64,000 nucleotides of DNA from Hydnum rufescens UP504 (taxonomy: Eukaryota; Basidiomycota; Agaricomycetes; Cantharellales; Hydnaceae): assembly GCA_014904985.1 (NCBI GenBank), contig MU128987.1, forward strand, positions 66,153 to 130,152, read 5' to 3'. Made by a program: the position numbers and the translations under genes. Below the pieces are notes generated by a model. It worked only from the letters and a program-made list of their open reading frames with translations. It ran no database searches and was not told where the DNA came from. The number at the start of each line of letters is the position of its first letter. The stretch's first letter is position 1. Below, in pieces: positions 10,798 through 23,700 of the stretch.

Positions 10798-13700
10798 ATG
10801 GGTGACTTCTTCACTTCAGTCCCCCCCGTGCACTCCTCGACGCCCCCGGAAGATCTCAACCCCTTCCAGCAGGCTATTACTCGTCGCTTCAGCCACGCAC
10901 CTCCCCCGACTCTCTGCACCGCCCGCCTTCAACCCTCAACTCCTGGCCCTTTGCAACGAAGTGGCTTGACTAGGATCGCAAGTGATTCGCTTAGTCTACT
11001 CTCCCTGAAGTCGCCCCCTCCTCCTCGCCTTGCGTTTCCGGTTCCTCCACCGAGCGTCGCGCCCCTCCTCGAGACCCCAATCACCCTCGTCAGATCTGAA
11101 CCATATCCTCGATTCACTCCTCTCCAGGCGTCTGCCATACCCAATCTATTGCTCTCTGCCGCATCTGCATCATCTTCCAGCCCATCCTCTCTCATTGTCC
11201 TCGACATCCGTGGGCACCTTGCCTTCCTCACGTCTCGGATCACGTCAGCAATGAACTTGTCCGTTCCAACGACCCTCCTCAAGCGACCCGCCTTCTCTCT
11301 TGCAAAGTTAGCGGAAATGATCCCTACTCCTTCAGATCGCGAGCGATTTCTCAGCTGGCGGGGCGCCGAGTCTATTGTCATATACGATGCCGAAACGCCA
11401 ATGCTCACCCAGGGATGCAGCATTCTCTCACTTCTTCGCAAATTTGACAACGAAGGTTTCACCGGTAGTCTTTATTACATTCAAGGCGGCTTCGCTGCGG
11501 TCGCCCGGAATCAACAGGATTTTATAGATTCTCGCCCTTTGCCAGCTCTGCCTTTAGAAGACCAACCTAGCGCCTCTGGAACTCTCCAGACCCGGCACCT
11601 TCCAGCCTCGGCATTCCTACAGGGTGAAGATCTCTCTTCTACTGCCTGGAAAAGTCACTATCCTTGGCTTGATGCTCGGCTAACTCGCTTCATTTTCAGT
11701 GTCTACTACGAATGCTGGGAAACGCGCTCCCACACTGGATACCTTGGGAGGTGATGAACGGGGTCCTGTACCAGGAATGGGACCCCCATCGGCCCGATCC
11801 GCCCAATCGGGTGTGATCGCCGCCAACCCCTTCTATGACAACATTCGCCAAAATATCGAACTTTCGTCTGGGATCACAGAACGTATTCCTCTCCGGATGC
11901 CTCAGTACGTGACAGAGCGTCAAGGGGAGCTTCCGTTCACATGGTTGCGTGAAATCGTCCGGAAAGCGTCTGCACAATCTGCTGGTGGGGTCATCGGTGG
12001 GGAGTCGCTGGAGGATCTTGCCATGCAGTTTTATAGGATCGAGTTGGGAGAGCAAAGACGGCTCACTGGGGTCATGGACCACCACACCCGGGAGTGTGGG
12101 AGCCCAGGGGGTGAATCTGGCGGAAGTGAATTAGCCCCTCCGTTCCCATACAGTATTACCGCCGGTATTGAAAAGGGGTCCAAGAACAGGTACGTCACGT
12201 GTCAGCTGTCTTGAACCCCCTGACCCCCTGATCCTCGTCCGGACAGATATCGGAATATATGGCCTTTTGAGCACGCGCGCGTTCGTCTTCAACAACCATA
12301 CGACGACGACTGCTGTGACTACATTAATGCGTCATACATCCAACCACGTGGCACCTGCCTCCAATACATTGCCACCCAAGGCCCCTTATTGTCCACCTTC
12401 ACCGACTTTTGGACCCTATGTTGGGAGCAAAATGTCAACATTATTGTCATGCTGACCAAACAGATGGAGGGCTTTTCCGTCAAATGTCACTGCTATTGGG
12501 AGCAAGGCAAGTACGGCCATTTCTACTTGCAGTCCGTGGGCGTCGACGGACCCTCGCAGCTCGAGAAAAATATCGACATGGTGAACGGAGGCGCTCGAAG
12601 CGCTTTCGATTTTGCCCCACGCTCAGCGGACTCGCCAGCCTCCAACAAAGACGGCTCTACGGACAATCAAGAGCAGATGATCATCCGACGAACCTTTATG
12701 CTCTCTCATGACTTGTTTCCTGATACGCCCCCTCGCAAAGTCGTCCAGCTGCAGTACATTGGCTGGCCAGACTTGACTGTCCCAGATTCCTCTGCGCAGC
12801 TATTGCAGCTCGTTCAGGAGGTCAATGCACTGAGGGACGAGTTCAGGTGCAGTGGGACGCAGGCGCGGAGGCGCCATCAAAATCCCAATGATGCCTCCAG
12901 CACGATGCCCAAGACCCAAAAGAGCAAAGTCCATGCCGGACCCGTACTGGTGCACTGCAGTGCGGGCGTCGGAAGGACGGGCAGTTTCGTCATCGTGGAT
13001 GCCGTACTGGATGCCATTCGTCGAGAGACGCGAGCCAAATTTGCCGAAGCAAGGAGCGCTCCTGCCAGGCCTCCCATCTCGGCTCCCGAGGGCAGGGGAT
13101 CAGGGCCGATGGATCTCTCCGTCCCGGGTGTCCCGGAGTTTCCGCGTCAGCTGTCGTCAGAAGACCACTCTGATATATCCAGCCTTGCCGCCAGCGATCA
13201 TGAGATTCCCTTCCGAAGTGATACTCGCAGTGTCAAGAAACGAAGGAGCTCGAGTGGGGCCCATAGTTCCTCCGCTTCAGCCAGCCTGAGCGAACTGAGG
13301 TTTGAAGAAGGAGAGAGACGCCCCACTAGCAATCTTTCCAGCCTTCGACGCCATCACCATCACCATCAACATTCCACACCTCTGCATACCTCTCCTGTTG
13401 GTTTTACTCGGCATTATTCTCTCTCCCACGACTTGTTGAATGATTCCAATGTATTCCAACCTCATGGTGTGCCGTCGCATACCGTGACCTCGGTTGCCTC
13501 ATCTGCTGACTCTAGCCTGCCTTCGACGGCCTCTTCTCTTCGTCCTTCAGGGGCTGCACCGCTAGTGGCATCCTCTGGAAAGCTGATGGATATGGACCTA
13601 AATCCGATCCCCTCTCCGGCTCTCTATTCTGCCCTTAATCGACAATCCAGCGTATCCGGGACCTCCTCATCCCCAAAGGCCTCGATTTTTTCAAACGACA

Positions 13701-15040
13701 CATCCATATCCATGGATTGGGATCGTCTGACCTCGTCCAGCACTAGCCTTTCCTCACCCATGTCCTCGGTGGATGAGCGACATGTGCCTCTCGAGCTCAA
13801 GAAATCCAAGCTGCCTTTCAAAAAGTCGGGTCTTGCGTCAGCGTCCTTCCCAGGTATCAACTTTACTTCTGTTGGAGAAGGAGAGGATTATGAGACGGGG
13901 TCCTCGCCCCCTCGATCACTTGCTGCACCCACCGACGGAAAGAATAATAACAGTGCCGCGGAAAGCTTGGCTCTTTTGTATCCTTTTCTGTCTGATAGGG
14001 AACAGAGGTCCGGTATGCACATTTCCCAAGGTTCCCTATCTTTGGCCTTCATGCCCCCCCAGTCAGTCAAGTCATTCCCTTCATCTCCCCCTCATGGTGC
14101 CACTACTACCGGATCAGGTTTCCTCGATACGAAGCCAGCATCGGCCTCGCGTCATGCACAACGGCATCCCGCTTCGACTTCAGCGTCTGCGTACGATTAC
14201 ACAGCTCCACGCAAAATACGTCTCCCGCGCAATGTGAAATCTAACCTACGGGCAGTTGATTCTAATGGGCGATCTCCGCGATCTCAACAGGAAATGCCAC
14301 GGTCGCTGAGTGCAAGTCGCACAGCCCCTATTCCGATACCTCAAAGGACCCCGATTGAATCGACAGAAGCACCCTTGGGCACACCATCTTCCGATGATCT
14401 CAGTGCCTCTCCGCCGTCTCCCCTATCTGAGATGGAGGACCCGATACAAAATGTGCTCGAGGATATGCGCCAGCAGCGGATGAGTCTCTGTCAGAGTCTT
14501 CGGCAGTATGTCTTTGTCCATCTGGCGATTCTCGAAGGGGCCCTTTCGATCGTGGACGAGGTGAAAGCAGAGATGGCACTATCGGGCGAAGGCAGCGACC
14601 AAGGGGCGCTTGTAGACCCCACTAAGAACAGGGCTATGGATGTCGATAGATACTCGCCACCTCTGACGAGTGGGATCGGTGGCAGAGCCCGTCCTACGAA
14701 GCTTGCGGCAGGCCTTCTTGTAAGTGGTCTTTGATTCGATGGGCTTGGCCTACTTGCAGACTCACATTCTCCATGTGTGTAGTCTTCTGTTGCTCCCCAC
14801 CCACATACATTAAAGAGCTCTACAGCGCAACCGAGGCTATCTCCTCCACATGCCTCTTCCCTGATGTCCATTGATTCACCTCTTGAGGGCAAATCCGAAA
14901 AACGCCTAGCGACCCTTACGGACTCCATTATACCGCCGCCACCACCACCACCATTGCTTTCAGTATCGTCATCGCCGTTGCTTGTCCTCAGCAAACGGCC
15001 ATCCATCAAGCGAAAGCAAAGAAGTGTCGGCTCTGACTAG
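10798..15040 (+). CDS. rhodanese-domain protein tyrosine phosphatase (Pyp1/Ptp2-like)
   Basis: Dual-architecture fungal PTP of the type that dephosphorylates stress MAP kinases in yeasts (family knowledge; substrate here inferred). Exons 10798-11623, 11700-12189, 12247-14719 and 14783-15040 give 1348 residues with every junction in phase. A Ser/Pro-rich head leads to a rhodanese/CDC25-like module (about residues 110-260; IVLDIRGH..., SIVIYDAETPM, YYIQGGFAAV). The PTP domain follows: NRYRNIWPFEHARVRL, DYINASYIQP, FWTLCWEQNVNIIVMLT, the WPD loop IGWPDLTVPD and the P-loop VHCSAGVGRTGS (catalytic Cys near 675). A disordered insertion of about 470 residues then separates the P-loop helix from the closing segment EDMRQQRMSLCQSLRQYVF. 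An in-frame ATG at 10663 exists, but the sequence between looks like leader or intron, so 10798 is preferred. Confidence 0.9.
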
Positions 15041-16336
15041 GGAAGCGACTCTGGTGTCTTTCCATGACGAGCGTGTGAACGTATCGCATGAGAAAGCGCC
15101 TCCGGCAGGATCTCTCACACTCTCTTTTCTCTTATTTTCTAAATCGGGGCGTTCTCGCTCCCTGCCTCTCTTCCTTTCTCGCTTGTATTATGCTTTGTCT
15201 CCCATTATTGATTAGTCTCGCCTGCCATCTCAGGTTCAGGCTTCCTTCCACCTACGCAGCGATGCGTTTACGACCATCCCCCTAGCTCCTCATCGTCCTA
15301 TTTAACTTTTCCATACAGTATGATACAAGAACTCATTCCCATATATTTACAGGCACGCACACATATACTATCCTATCTCATTTTACAGTACAGCTTGTAA
15401 ATGCAGAACAGACTCCCGAGCGCATAATAATACTGGGGTCCTTAGCTCGTGTCCGTGGCTGATCATTGCCATCATCGTCGTTGTCATGCTCCGATCATCA
15501 AGTCATGAATATCCCCCCGCGCGCATATATATATGCCAAGATTTGTTTTCCCTCTCCTAACCCCCTTCGCCCATTTATTGGTGATCTTTTGATCATTTCC
15601 TCCTATACAGAGAGCGAAACATGAGTCATGAGATGATGTGATCAATACAATTATGGTTCGACTCCGCCGCTCACCACCCTCCCTACTGTATGTCAGGTAC
15701 AGGGAGGCGGCTAGTGATCATCAATATACATAAACTATAAACAAAAAATGTTGCTGCTTTGGTTTTTGCTTGCTTGCTTGCTTGTTTGGAGGTCTTGCAT
15801 GTTATACACCGTACATACAAGATATATACTCAACAAACTTGGGGGGGGGAGGGGAGGGGCGAGATATCACCATGGTCGTCATCAGCCATTCTACTAAGTC
15901 ACGCCGCTCTTAGTTAAAAGTCGCGGAGGATCGTTTTTATTATATTGCGGTAGTATGTATTATTCTTCAGCCACCAAATTAGATGGGAATGGCTAGGGCG
16001 TGATTGGGGCAAGGCGGAAGGAGGGTGAAGAACTTGCATGGTACCAATTGGTTAGCCTTTCAGACCAGTCGCTGTCGCGAGCAGAAGTGCTCTTCTTAAT
16101 ATCGCGATCGCGATCGACGTTACAGCACCAATAATAGGGGGGGGGGGAGGTTTGCGATCCGAGGGGCCCGCAGACGGGTATGAAGAGTGAATCCCATCTC
16201 CAAGGAAGGGCCGGCCCAGACAGACAGAGGACCAATGAATTGCGAATTCTAGGGGGAAGGAGGGGGGGGGGGGGGGGCGAAATGGCAGCAGCCAGCTTGT
16301 GTGTTTCTCTGCCTCTCTGCTGTTCCAAGTCATCGG
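15041..16336. other. intergenic with microsatellites and G-runs
   Basis: No gene seen. There is a (TTGC)n tract near 15766-15785 and G-runs at about 15841-15849, 16137-16147 and 16262-16277 (16 G). These would be 3' regions of two convergent genes. Confidence 0.5.
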
Positions 16337-17692
16337 TCATCGGTCTAGGTCGATCCACCTGGTCTCACCAGCGGCTTTGCGGACACGATTCATGATGGCG
16401 AGACCCTCCCTGCTTTCCTCGACGCTCTCGACGAGGATGAGGTCGGCGCCAGAGTCGTCGAGCGTGAGGAGGCCGTCGAAGAGGCGCTGGGCTGTTATGT
16501 GCGGCGTGGAGAGGGAGCCGAGGGTGTGTGAGAGGATCGCGATACGTTGGGAAGAGGCGGAGGGCTGCTGTGTGTTGGAGCGTGGCGATGGCGGCGTGGA
16601 GGGGAGCGGTGAAGGGGGAGTCGGAAGTGAGCAGGAGTCCGAGAGTTATGGTGGGATTGTGAGGGAAGCGGGAAAGAATGGATGTGAGGAGGGTGAGTAG
16701 GTCTTCCCGAGGATGCGCGGCTGAGACGAGAGAGTTCAGGGAGGGTGTGGAGTTGGAGTCGGACGCAGTAGGCAGGGGAACAAGAAGCACGACGGGAACG
16801 GACGGCGCATAGTGGCGATACTTCATCCCTGGTGTCGTCGGCGCAGCTTCCATGGCGTCGTCGGCGAAGTCTCTTCGATGGACGAGGACTTTGACATTTC
16901 CATGGCGTCGGCGTCGGCGTCGGTGTCGGTGCCATTGTCCTTGGCTCCAGCGGGGAATAATTTTTGAATATCTTCTACGGTGACGCCTCCTGGTCGGAGG
17001 ACGCGTAAATGGCCATCAGGCGCGAGGCCATCGACGACCGTGCTCTCCAGGCCGACATCCGCAGGCCCGCCATCCAGGATGATGGATATCTTGCCGCCGA
17101 GATCCCGGGCGACATGCTCGGCTCTTGTCGGACTTGGCTTGCCTGATGAGTTGGCGGAGGGCGCAGCTAGTGGTTCGTCGCATAGGGCTATCAGTGCCCG
17201 GGCGACTGGGTGCGAGGGCATGCGGACGGCGACTGTTTCGTGTCCTGCTGTTACGGCTGGGGGTATGAGAGATGAGGAGGGGAAGAGGAGTGTTAATGGA
17301 CCTGGCCAGAATGCATTTATGAGTGTCGTGTAGGTCTGGGGAACGATGTAATCCGGGGGCAGGATTCGACGAAGCATCGATAAAGAGGATACATGTACAA
17401 TGAGAGGGTTATCGGCTGGACGCCCTTTGGTGGCAAATATGCGCAGGACGGCAGGGTTAGAGAGTGCTAGAGCTCCAAGACCGTACACTGTTTCGGTCGG
17501 GAATGCGATGGGCTCAAGATCGTTTTTTAAGCGCAAAGACGCGGCAACGAGAGACGAAAGCGTAGAAGGGGATGAAATCTCTGGTATGCAGTTTTCGATG
17601 CTCTCACCATTGGTGTTGATATCCTTGGAGAAGGTTATCGAGAGAGGATCACATTGTAAGACCTGGGTTGTCTGCGCCCCTGCCGTAGCCAT
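16337..17692 (-). CDS. SUA5: SUA5, threonylcarbamoyl-AMP synthase
   Basis: Makes threonylcarbamoyl-AMP from Thr, bicarbonate and ATP for the t6A37 modification of ANN-decoding tRNAs. The YrdC domain is clear: PIAFPTETVYGLGALAL, KGRPADNPLIVHV, NAFWPGPLTLLF, VAVRMPSHPVARALI, PLAAPSANSSGKPSPT, and ILDGGPADVGLESTVVDG. The linker and SUA5 domain follow: VKVLVHRRDFADDAMEAAPT, TPGMKYRHYAP and the end LILVESVEESREGLAIMNRV...RWIDLDR with TGA at 16337. Start is the first real ATG (17690-17692, MATAGAQ). The frame jumps inside a GACGCC repeat (about 16895-16925), where no donor site exists. It jumps again near 16520-16600, where a 56-nt intron (GTATCG...AACAG) is one alternative to an indel. Identification is firm; continuity of the reading frame is not. 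Confidence 0.87.
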
Positions 17693-18535
17693 TATTTTTG
17701 ATGGGACTGGCTGGACACTATCCTGGGCCACTCCCAGCACCAAGAGAGGTATTCAAAACACTCGAAGTCACGGACGATTTCGATCCAAGCGTAGGTAAAC
17801 TTGACTGAAGCTGTCCAGCGGGGCTGCAAGCCAGTGATAGTCGACTCCAAGGAGTCGATCAAGAAAGTAAGTGTTACCCCTCACGGCCCCGTATCTTCGA
17901 GCAGAGGGTAGCCTTCGGAAGTGCCCCAGTCCCAGAACCAAGATAGATATCAGTTTCAACGATTATCTCCTTTCCGAGTATGCGGAGTTTAGAGAATGCT
18001 CTCCGAACCACTGAGGAATCCCGAGCACTTTTCAGCCTCTTACAGATAGAGAGCAGCCTTGAAGGCCATTATCGTCATTTGACAATCAATTTATATCACT
18101 TTATTTAGAAGTTCTCTGGGCTGAAGCAGGCGTAACAGAACGGGGTTAAGGAAGCTAGACTCGGAGGAGGGGTCGGGAAAGGAGAGGAGGAAGGCAGGAG
18201 CATAATAAAATTGTACATTGGCAAATATAAGAGATAATCCGGAGAGGGAAGCCATTCGACAACCATCAGGAAGGACCCATCTGGAGAGACGGCGGGCGGG
18301 GAGCAGTGGTGAGATGTTGCCTTCATCACGCCAGAACAGATGGAAAATGCATGTATCCAAGCCGCGAGAGAGATATGTAAAGCGAATGAGTGTTGGGTGA
18401 GGTATGTGGAAGGGTAACTAAAGCGTGGCGAATGACGGGACCCGGATGGCATTTATAAAGGCGTTCAAGCAGCGTTGGGGCGCTTCACGTATGCACAACA
18501 TGCAAAACGGCCCTTTTTCAACAAACAAACGGCCT
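17693..18535. other. intergenic
   Basis: No gene or repeat recognised; it holds the SUA5 promoter and the 3' region of the bZIP gene. Confidence 0.4.
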
Positions 18536-20368
18536 TCATCTCTTGAAGATCCCGGGCAGCGAGTGAACGATGTCGTTGAATGAAGACTCTTCAAGGACCG
18601 GTCGCGAACCGTCACATCTTGCCTTGGCACTGAGTTCACTGCAAAGCTCATCGATGTCGCACTCCTAAAAGCGCTGGGTCAGCGGTGTTGTGGGCAAGCG
18701 GGGGTTCAACCTGTTCTAACCTGAAACCTAGGGTGTTGTCTGACTTTCTCCCACGCACACCCGATCTCAATTTGATTGGGTTTCTTTGTCGTGCGAGGAA
18801 GATCAGCGCACAGCGCTGCCATGCGAGCATGTGCACCAGCTTCTTTCCCCTCCACCGGGCAACGTGTTGCAATTGATGGGGAGGTCAATGGCGTGGAAGG
18901 GCGGGGCGAAGTGACAATAACTGGGGGGCCAAACGTGCTCGGTGCGGAGCTATTGATTAGCCTTTGGGCGTCTTCTTTGGTCTTTGGGCATGTCTCCTCA
19001 TGATGCTCGTCTTGTGGTGACCTCGGCTCAGGGGCACCAATACTGGGGGCGTGATGCATCACTGGACTGGGAGTCGTACCGATAGATACAAGGGCGGATG
19101 AAGGCGAGGGCAGTCCTGTGAGTCCAAAACCATTGCCATGATGGTTATTGCTGAGATCCAAGTACGACGGCCCGCCACTGAAAAAATCATCCATCGAGGT
19201 CACAGCACCGTTGAGATTATAGGGTGGAATGTTGAACATGTTGAGATCTACATCCAAATTCGTGTACTCGGGCCAAGCAGTGGGATCATGGACTGGGTCC
19301 TGATAGGAAGCGTATATGGGGTTGGAAACGATGGTGGTAAAGGGCTTCTTTCCATTGGCATCACGGTGGACGTCCACGCCGTCCGGGAAAGTGTTCAGGC
19401 TGAAGTCGTTAGAGAGAAACCTTGATGTTGTTGCTTCGGAGCGGGGGGAGTTACTGGAAGATCCACTGCTGCTGGCAGTGGATGGTCCGGCGAACAAGGA
19501 GGAGTAGATGGGCTCGGCGACGGTTTCAGGGGTGGAAGCAGTGCTAGAAGAGGAAGGGGAGGGGAGCTTTGGAGATGCCTTGTCAGCGCCAGCCCGAGGG
19601 GAGGCACCAGGGAGGGCCGGAGCCTTGCTGGAGGCGGGCGGGAAACTGAAGGTGAAAGCGGACTGCTTGAGGAGCAGATTCTCATTTTGGAGCCTCCCAA
19701 GAAGATCGCGAAGGTTCTCGTTCTCGAGGTCCTGGTTCTTGGTCTTGCTTTCGAGGGCAGCTACTTGGTCCTCGAGCTATTCGGAGAGGGGGAGGCTTAG
19801 ATGACGTGTAGGATCAAAACGATAGGCGCTCACCTCTTTAACATGCTTCTCCTTACGCTCGCGGAAGGCCCTCTGTGCGGCTCTGTTCTGCTCTTTGCGC
19901 TTAAGGACACGACTCTCATCCTGGAGGGTGTGGGTTAGTGGGGGTGGATAAGTGTTGATGACGCATACGATTGCAACGAACAGTGTTTCCACCGGAACCC
20001 TTCTTCCGGGAGCCGGACTTGCGCTGAGAACCATCGGGACGATGTTGGGCCTTGTGCTGAGGCTGGTGGTCGCTGTCGTCATCGGAATCCGAGATATCTT
20101 GAGCTTTTCTCTTGGAGTTATCCTCCTCGGCTCTGCTGCGAGCGAATTGCTGCTTCTCTCGGAGACTAGGGGGACTGGGAGAAGAGTCCTCGCTAGCGGG
20201 AGGCGTGGGGTTGTCCAGCGGAGGCGCAGGAAAACGGGTAGGGTCTAAAACAAGGGCAGATGGGTTGGCCGCACCGTTGGGGTAGTTGACGGGTTTTTGG
20301 AAGAGGGCGAGGAAGGAGTCATCGCCAATGTTGAGGCCATCCCAGGAGGCTGGGTTGTTGTACGCCAT
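18536..20368 (-). CDS. YAP1: AP-1-like bZIP transcription factor (YAP1/Pap1 type)
   Basis: Oxidative-stress regulator family; activity is set by disulfides in cysteine-rich domains that mask a nuclear export signal. Exons (minus) 20368-19982, 19920-19834, 19776-18721 and 18664-18536 join in phase to 552 residues. Basic region: RVLKRKEQNRAAQRAFRERK, with the fungal YAP NxxAQxxFR signature. The leucine zipper continues LEDQVAALESKTKNQ...ENLRDLLGRLQNENLLL. A long Ser/Pro-rich middle follows. The C-terminal domain holds CAWEKVRQHPRFQ and ECDIDELCSELSAKARC, the three-cysteine c-CRD with its export-signal leucines, ending LPGIFKR. Scattered single cysteines occur in the middle, but I see no clear second cysteine-rich cluster. 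Introns sit on both sides of the basic region. Confidence 0.9.
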
Positions 20369-22239
20369 TGGAGGATGAAGTCTCAGACAGTGAGGTTGAA
20401 AAACAAGGGCGAAGAAAACGAAGGCCGATGCTTCGGATCAATCCCCGCAAGTTGCCAGTCGTTTCCCCTCCCGGGCCTCCCCTCACTCTTAAACAAAAAT
20501 ACCGAAATTCCGCAATTTCCCCTTTCTGTTTCTTTCTCGCTCTCAACAGAATGCCCATTTTTGCCTATTTTTCCCCCCCGTTTATCGCCTTCTGGTGCTG
20601 GCGGTGTTAACGTTCCGGTGGAATTTGCGGGGCACATTGAGAAAGGATACCAACTATAATTCTGCAATGATTGACCTCAGTTTCGGGCTTTCTTGCCCTA
20701 TCATTGGATCACTAAGCATTCATTCCTCCCTCCTCAGCGCATAATGCTCTCCATTATCACGAGCGGGCTGAGAAAAGTCAGTTGTGTACAAAACGATGGC
20801 TTAAATCGACTGCCGGGCGGCGGAGAGCAGGCTCCGCACACCCGAGATTGCCGACTAGAAGGGAGAATGCTGACGATATCAACCTGCAGTGGTTAGGCCT
20901 AGCCCTCCATATATGGCATCTGGATTTCACAACGGTAACCTCCGTAGAACATGTCATGAGACCACCTGTCAACCCCTTTCTCAGATTGTGTCAAACTGCG
21001 TCAGTTCAATAAATTTTGTTAAGTTACAGCCCCATTTCTTTGCCCGCATGTTTCCATCCTATTCCCCCGGCCTCCCGATACACCGATAGACGGTGCGGGG
21101 GGATTTTCTTTTCTGGCCGTAGTCGTGCACTAGTTCGGTACCTTAAATCATTCTTGAGTATCATTGCTTCCACCAGGTATCCCAGGGAAGCAGAAAAAGC
21201 CAGAAAAAAAAAGGTTTCCTTTACGGGAAAGACGACTCGATGGGCCCACAACCCGAACACTCCCGATGGTTGCTACAACACCATTATAGCGCATATTTCC
21301 CATCGCTGCCAATGGGGAGGGGCGCAACGCACCCTGAAACTAATCTATGGTCAAAGCAGTCTAGGGACCATCGCACACTTTCAAGGACGAGCTCCCCTTG
21401 TTGCCATGGAGTGTCTAGGGTAACTGGCAACGGCGATAACAATGCCGTACCCCGAGAAATGCATGAAAAGGGATTTTAACGTTATTACGCTCTGTCTTCA
21501 CTTGCTCTCGAGTGTAATCAAGTCGCTAGCAGATGCCAGATACTCAAGTTTCACCCATGGTGGTTGGACATGTGTCCATTATGGAGAGGAGACTATTTAA
21601 ATGTATTTACATTGAGCCACGTTCCGAATCAGAGTCTTAGGGCGTCAATTTTTGTCCTCGGAATGCACATTTGGATTGTCCTTTGCCTGGAACAAAATTT
21701 CAAGCTGTTATGCTGGATTCAGGACGTATGAAAGCCCTCCCAAGCTGTTACGTTGTTTCTGGGATCGTTACACCAATTTCGAGCAGCGTTGCGCTGCCCT
21801 TTCATAGATTCCGCGGGAGTACAGTACGATAGCAGACCAACGTTGGATGTTGTGTTTCCTCTACAAGGGTAGATAGAATGTGACTCGCGAATGAACGAAA
21901 GGCCTAGAGCGAACACCGTGCCTGGTGCCATAAATAGGGTAATTCGCCACCGACTGGTGATGCCAGTATGTTTCAACGTGGGACAGTGTGAAAATGAGCT
22001 TTTGGCCAGCAATCACCAATTTGTTAATGGGTTCGAGAAGCCGATTGAGTTAGAGGGCAAACTTGGCAGTACCAGACACGAGGGCTGAAGCCGCACCATC
22101 AACAATTAATTGATGCACGGCCTCAACTAAGCGCCCTTCTCGTCGCGAACAGTGATCGTGGCCCTGAATTGTTGGCTCAGTTGTCCTTGGATATCAATGC
22201 TTTCTTCAAGCCAGTGCTTGTACAGATGAGGTGACCAGG
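20369..22239. other. long intergenic region
   Basis: Contains the bZIP promoter and short frames without recognisable content. An MFS-like phrase (WRITLFMAPG...) on the minus strand near 21930 is too short to call. Confidence 0.4.
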
Positions 22240-23700
22240 GGTTAGGAGCACAAAAAGAGGAGGAATAGCCTGCCTTTGTCAAGCCGCACGGTCAGGGTGA
22301 TCGGTCTATTACGGCGGAGCGAAATGGGTGAGTTTTTCCCTATTTCAACCCGTAATGTATCGGTCGAATTAGTATTCGAGCCTTTACGTGATAAGAAGCC
22401 GTTAGACACGGCCCATTCCGATACAAATTTGTTAGTAGAAGACTCACGAGATTCGGTTGGGGAGAGGATCATTAGTTGACGTACATCTCCAAGCCGAATC
22501 TCCACGCAATCGCTCAAACTTTCGCGGCAGGATAATACACGCCACATATCTTCATCCGATAGGCACATGCTCGAAGCCAGGAGCAATAGCTAAATGATAA
22601 GAATCGGACGCCACGTCATAGCATGGAGTATAGTACGACTCATATCATACCATATGCAATAGCGATGCAAGGCGGTTAGTGTCCCTGAAGGTGGTATTCA
22701 AGGAACTCCGCGCCTCCAGCCATTGCAGCGAAATGTATCACGACCATGCGACCACGCTGACAAGTTGGAGTAAGTCGGTGAATATAAAGTGGGGTTACGA
22801 AAGAGCTTTCAGAACTCCACGACGAGTCATCCCCATTTCGCAGTAACACTTGCCGATGTGGATAGCAAGTCCCACTCCAATGCCAATGAGGAATCTATAT
22901 CAGAGCAGCTAAGATGAAATAAAAGTAATTCGGGCATTATATCGTACCTTGCCTCTGATTATGGTGCTGCATGGGAGAATGATAATAACAATGAAGCCAT
23001 CGATGATAGATTAAAAATCCCTTACCAATGGTATAGCACCAAGCTTGAAAAAATCACCGCGCGGTGAATATAAATCCCACTACTCCCAAGACTGTTGGAC
23101 GTCGGTCTGAAAAATTGCGAATCACGCCAGCCGCGCCTAGTAGAGTTCCAAGGGCCATAGCACTAGTAATGAATGCTTTCCGACCAGAGGAAAGAGCATG
23201 AGAGCTAGGGTCGGATAAATCACCGTGATTATCGTGGCTATCGACGTCGGCAGTCATGAGCACAGACCATATTCTTCACGTCCTAGAAACCCATCCGAGA
23301 GCAGGCCACTGAGAGAAGTCCCAAATATGACAGGCTTTGTAACTCGATCTTCCCCTTGAATCGCAACATCTCTCCTGTTGCGAAGTCGCCACGAATGAGG
23401 TCGAGCGCTTCTTGCATGATCACTATGGATTGACATTGATACTGTGGGCATTAAACCAAGAACATTCTTGTTAATACACCGGGAAAATTCCAAACGAGTG
23501 GCTATATGCGGTTGAGAATGAGGACTGTCCGACGCAAGAGAGGGTAGGGGATTTACTCGTCACAAGATCAACCATTTCATTGAATCCGGTACTGAATTGA
23601 GTGTCAACGGTGGCAGTGGAGTCGTTCAAGCGACGTACGTTCAACAGCCCGCGCAATCTTCGACTTACACACATAATTGATGTTCCATGAAGTCCACACC
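22240..23700 (-). pseudogene. decayed MFS inositol/sugar transporter (ITR1-like)
   Basis: Pieces of a major-facilitator transporter appear in order on the minus strand but in different frames. First comes LSSGRKAFITSAMALGTLLG...FSDRRPTVLGVVGFIF (TM2-TM3 and the loop; 23063-23180). Next is RFLIGIGVGLAIHIG (TM4, 22850-22900), then a loop with TRRGVL. Last is MWRVL...LMILSPTESRE (22440-22550), which matches the family's WRxxxGL...FLPESPR after TM6. Stops and frame changes lie between, and glycines and arginines normally invariant are replaced. The ends are approximate. The best family match by pattern is the myo-inositol/proton symporters; other sugar porters are possible. I see no intact copy nearby. 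Confidence 0.55.

Noticed and set aside
16495..16935. Minus frame rich in Pro-Thr repeats over SUA5
   Set aside because: It is the third frame of the GACGCC repeat and of the SUA5 C-terminal domain; the SUA5 motifs lie in the other two frames.
21719..22012. Minus frame with WRITLFMAPG...IRES resembling an MFS segment
   Set aside because: The transporter relic already has its own WR...PTESRE segment at 22440-22550 and no other motif surrounds this one; probably chance.
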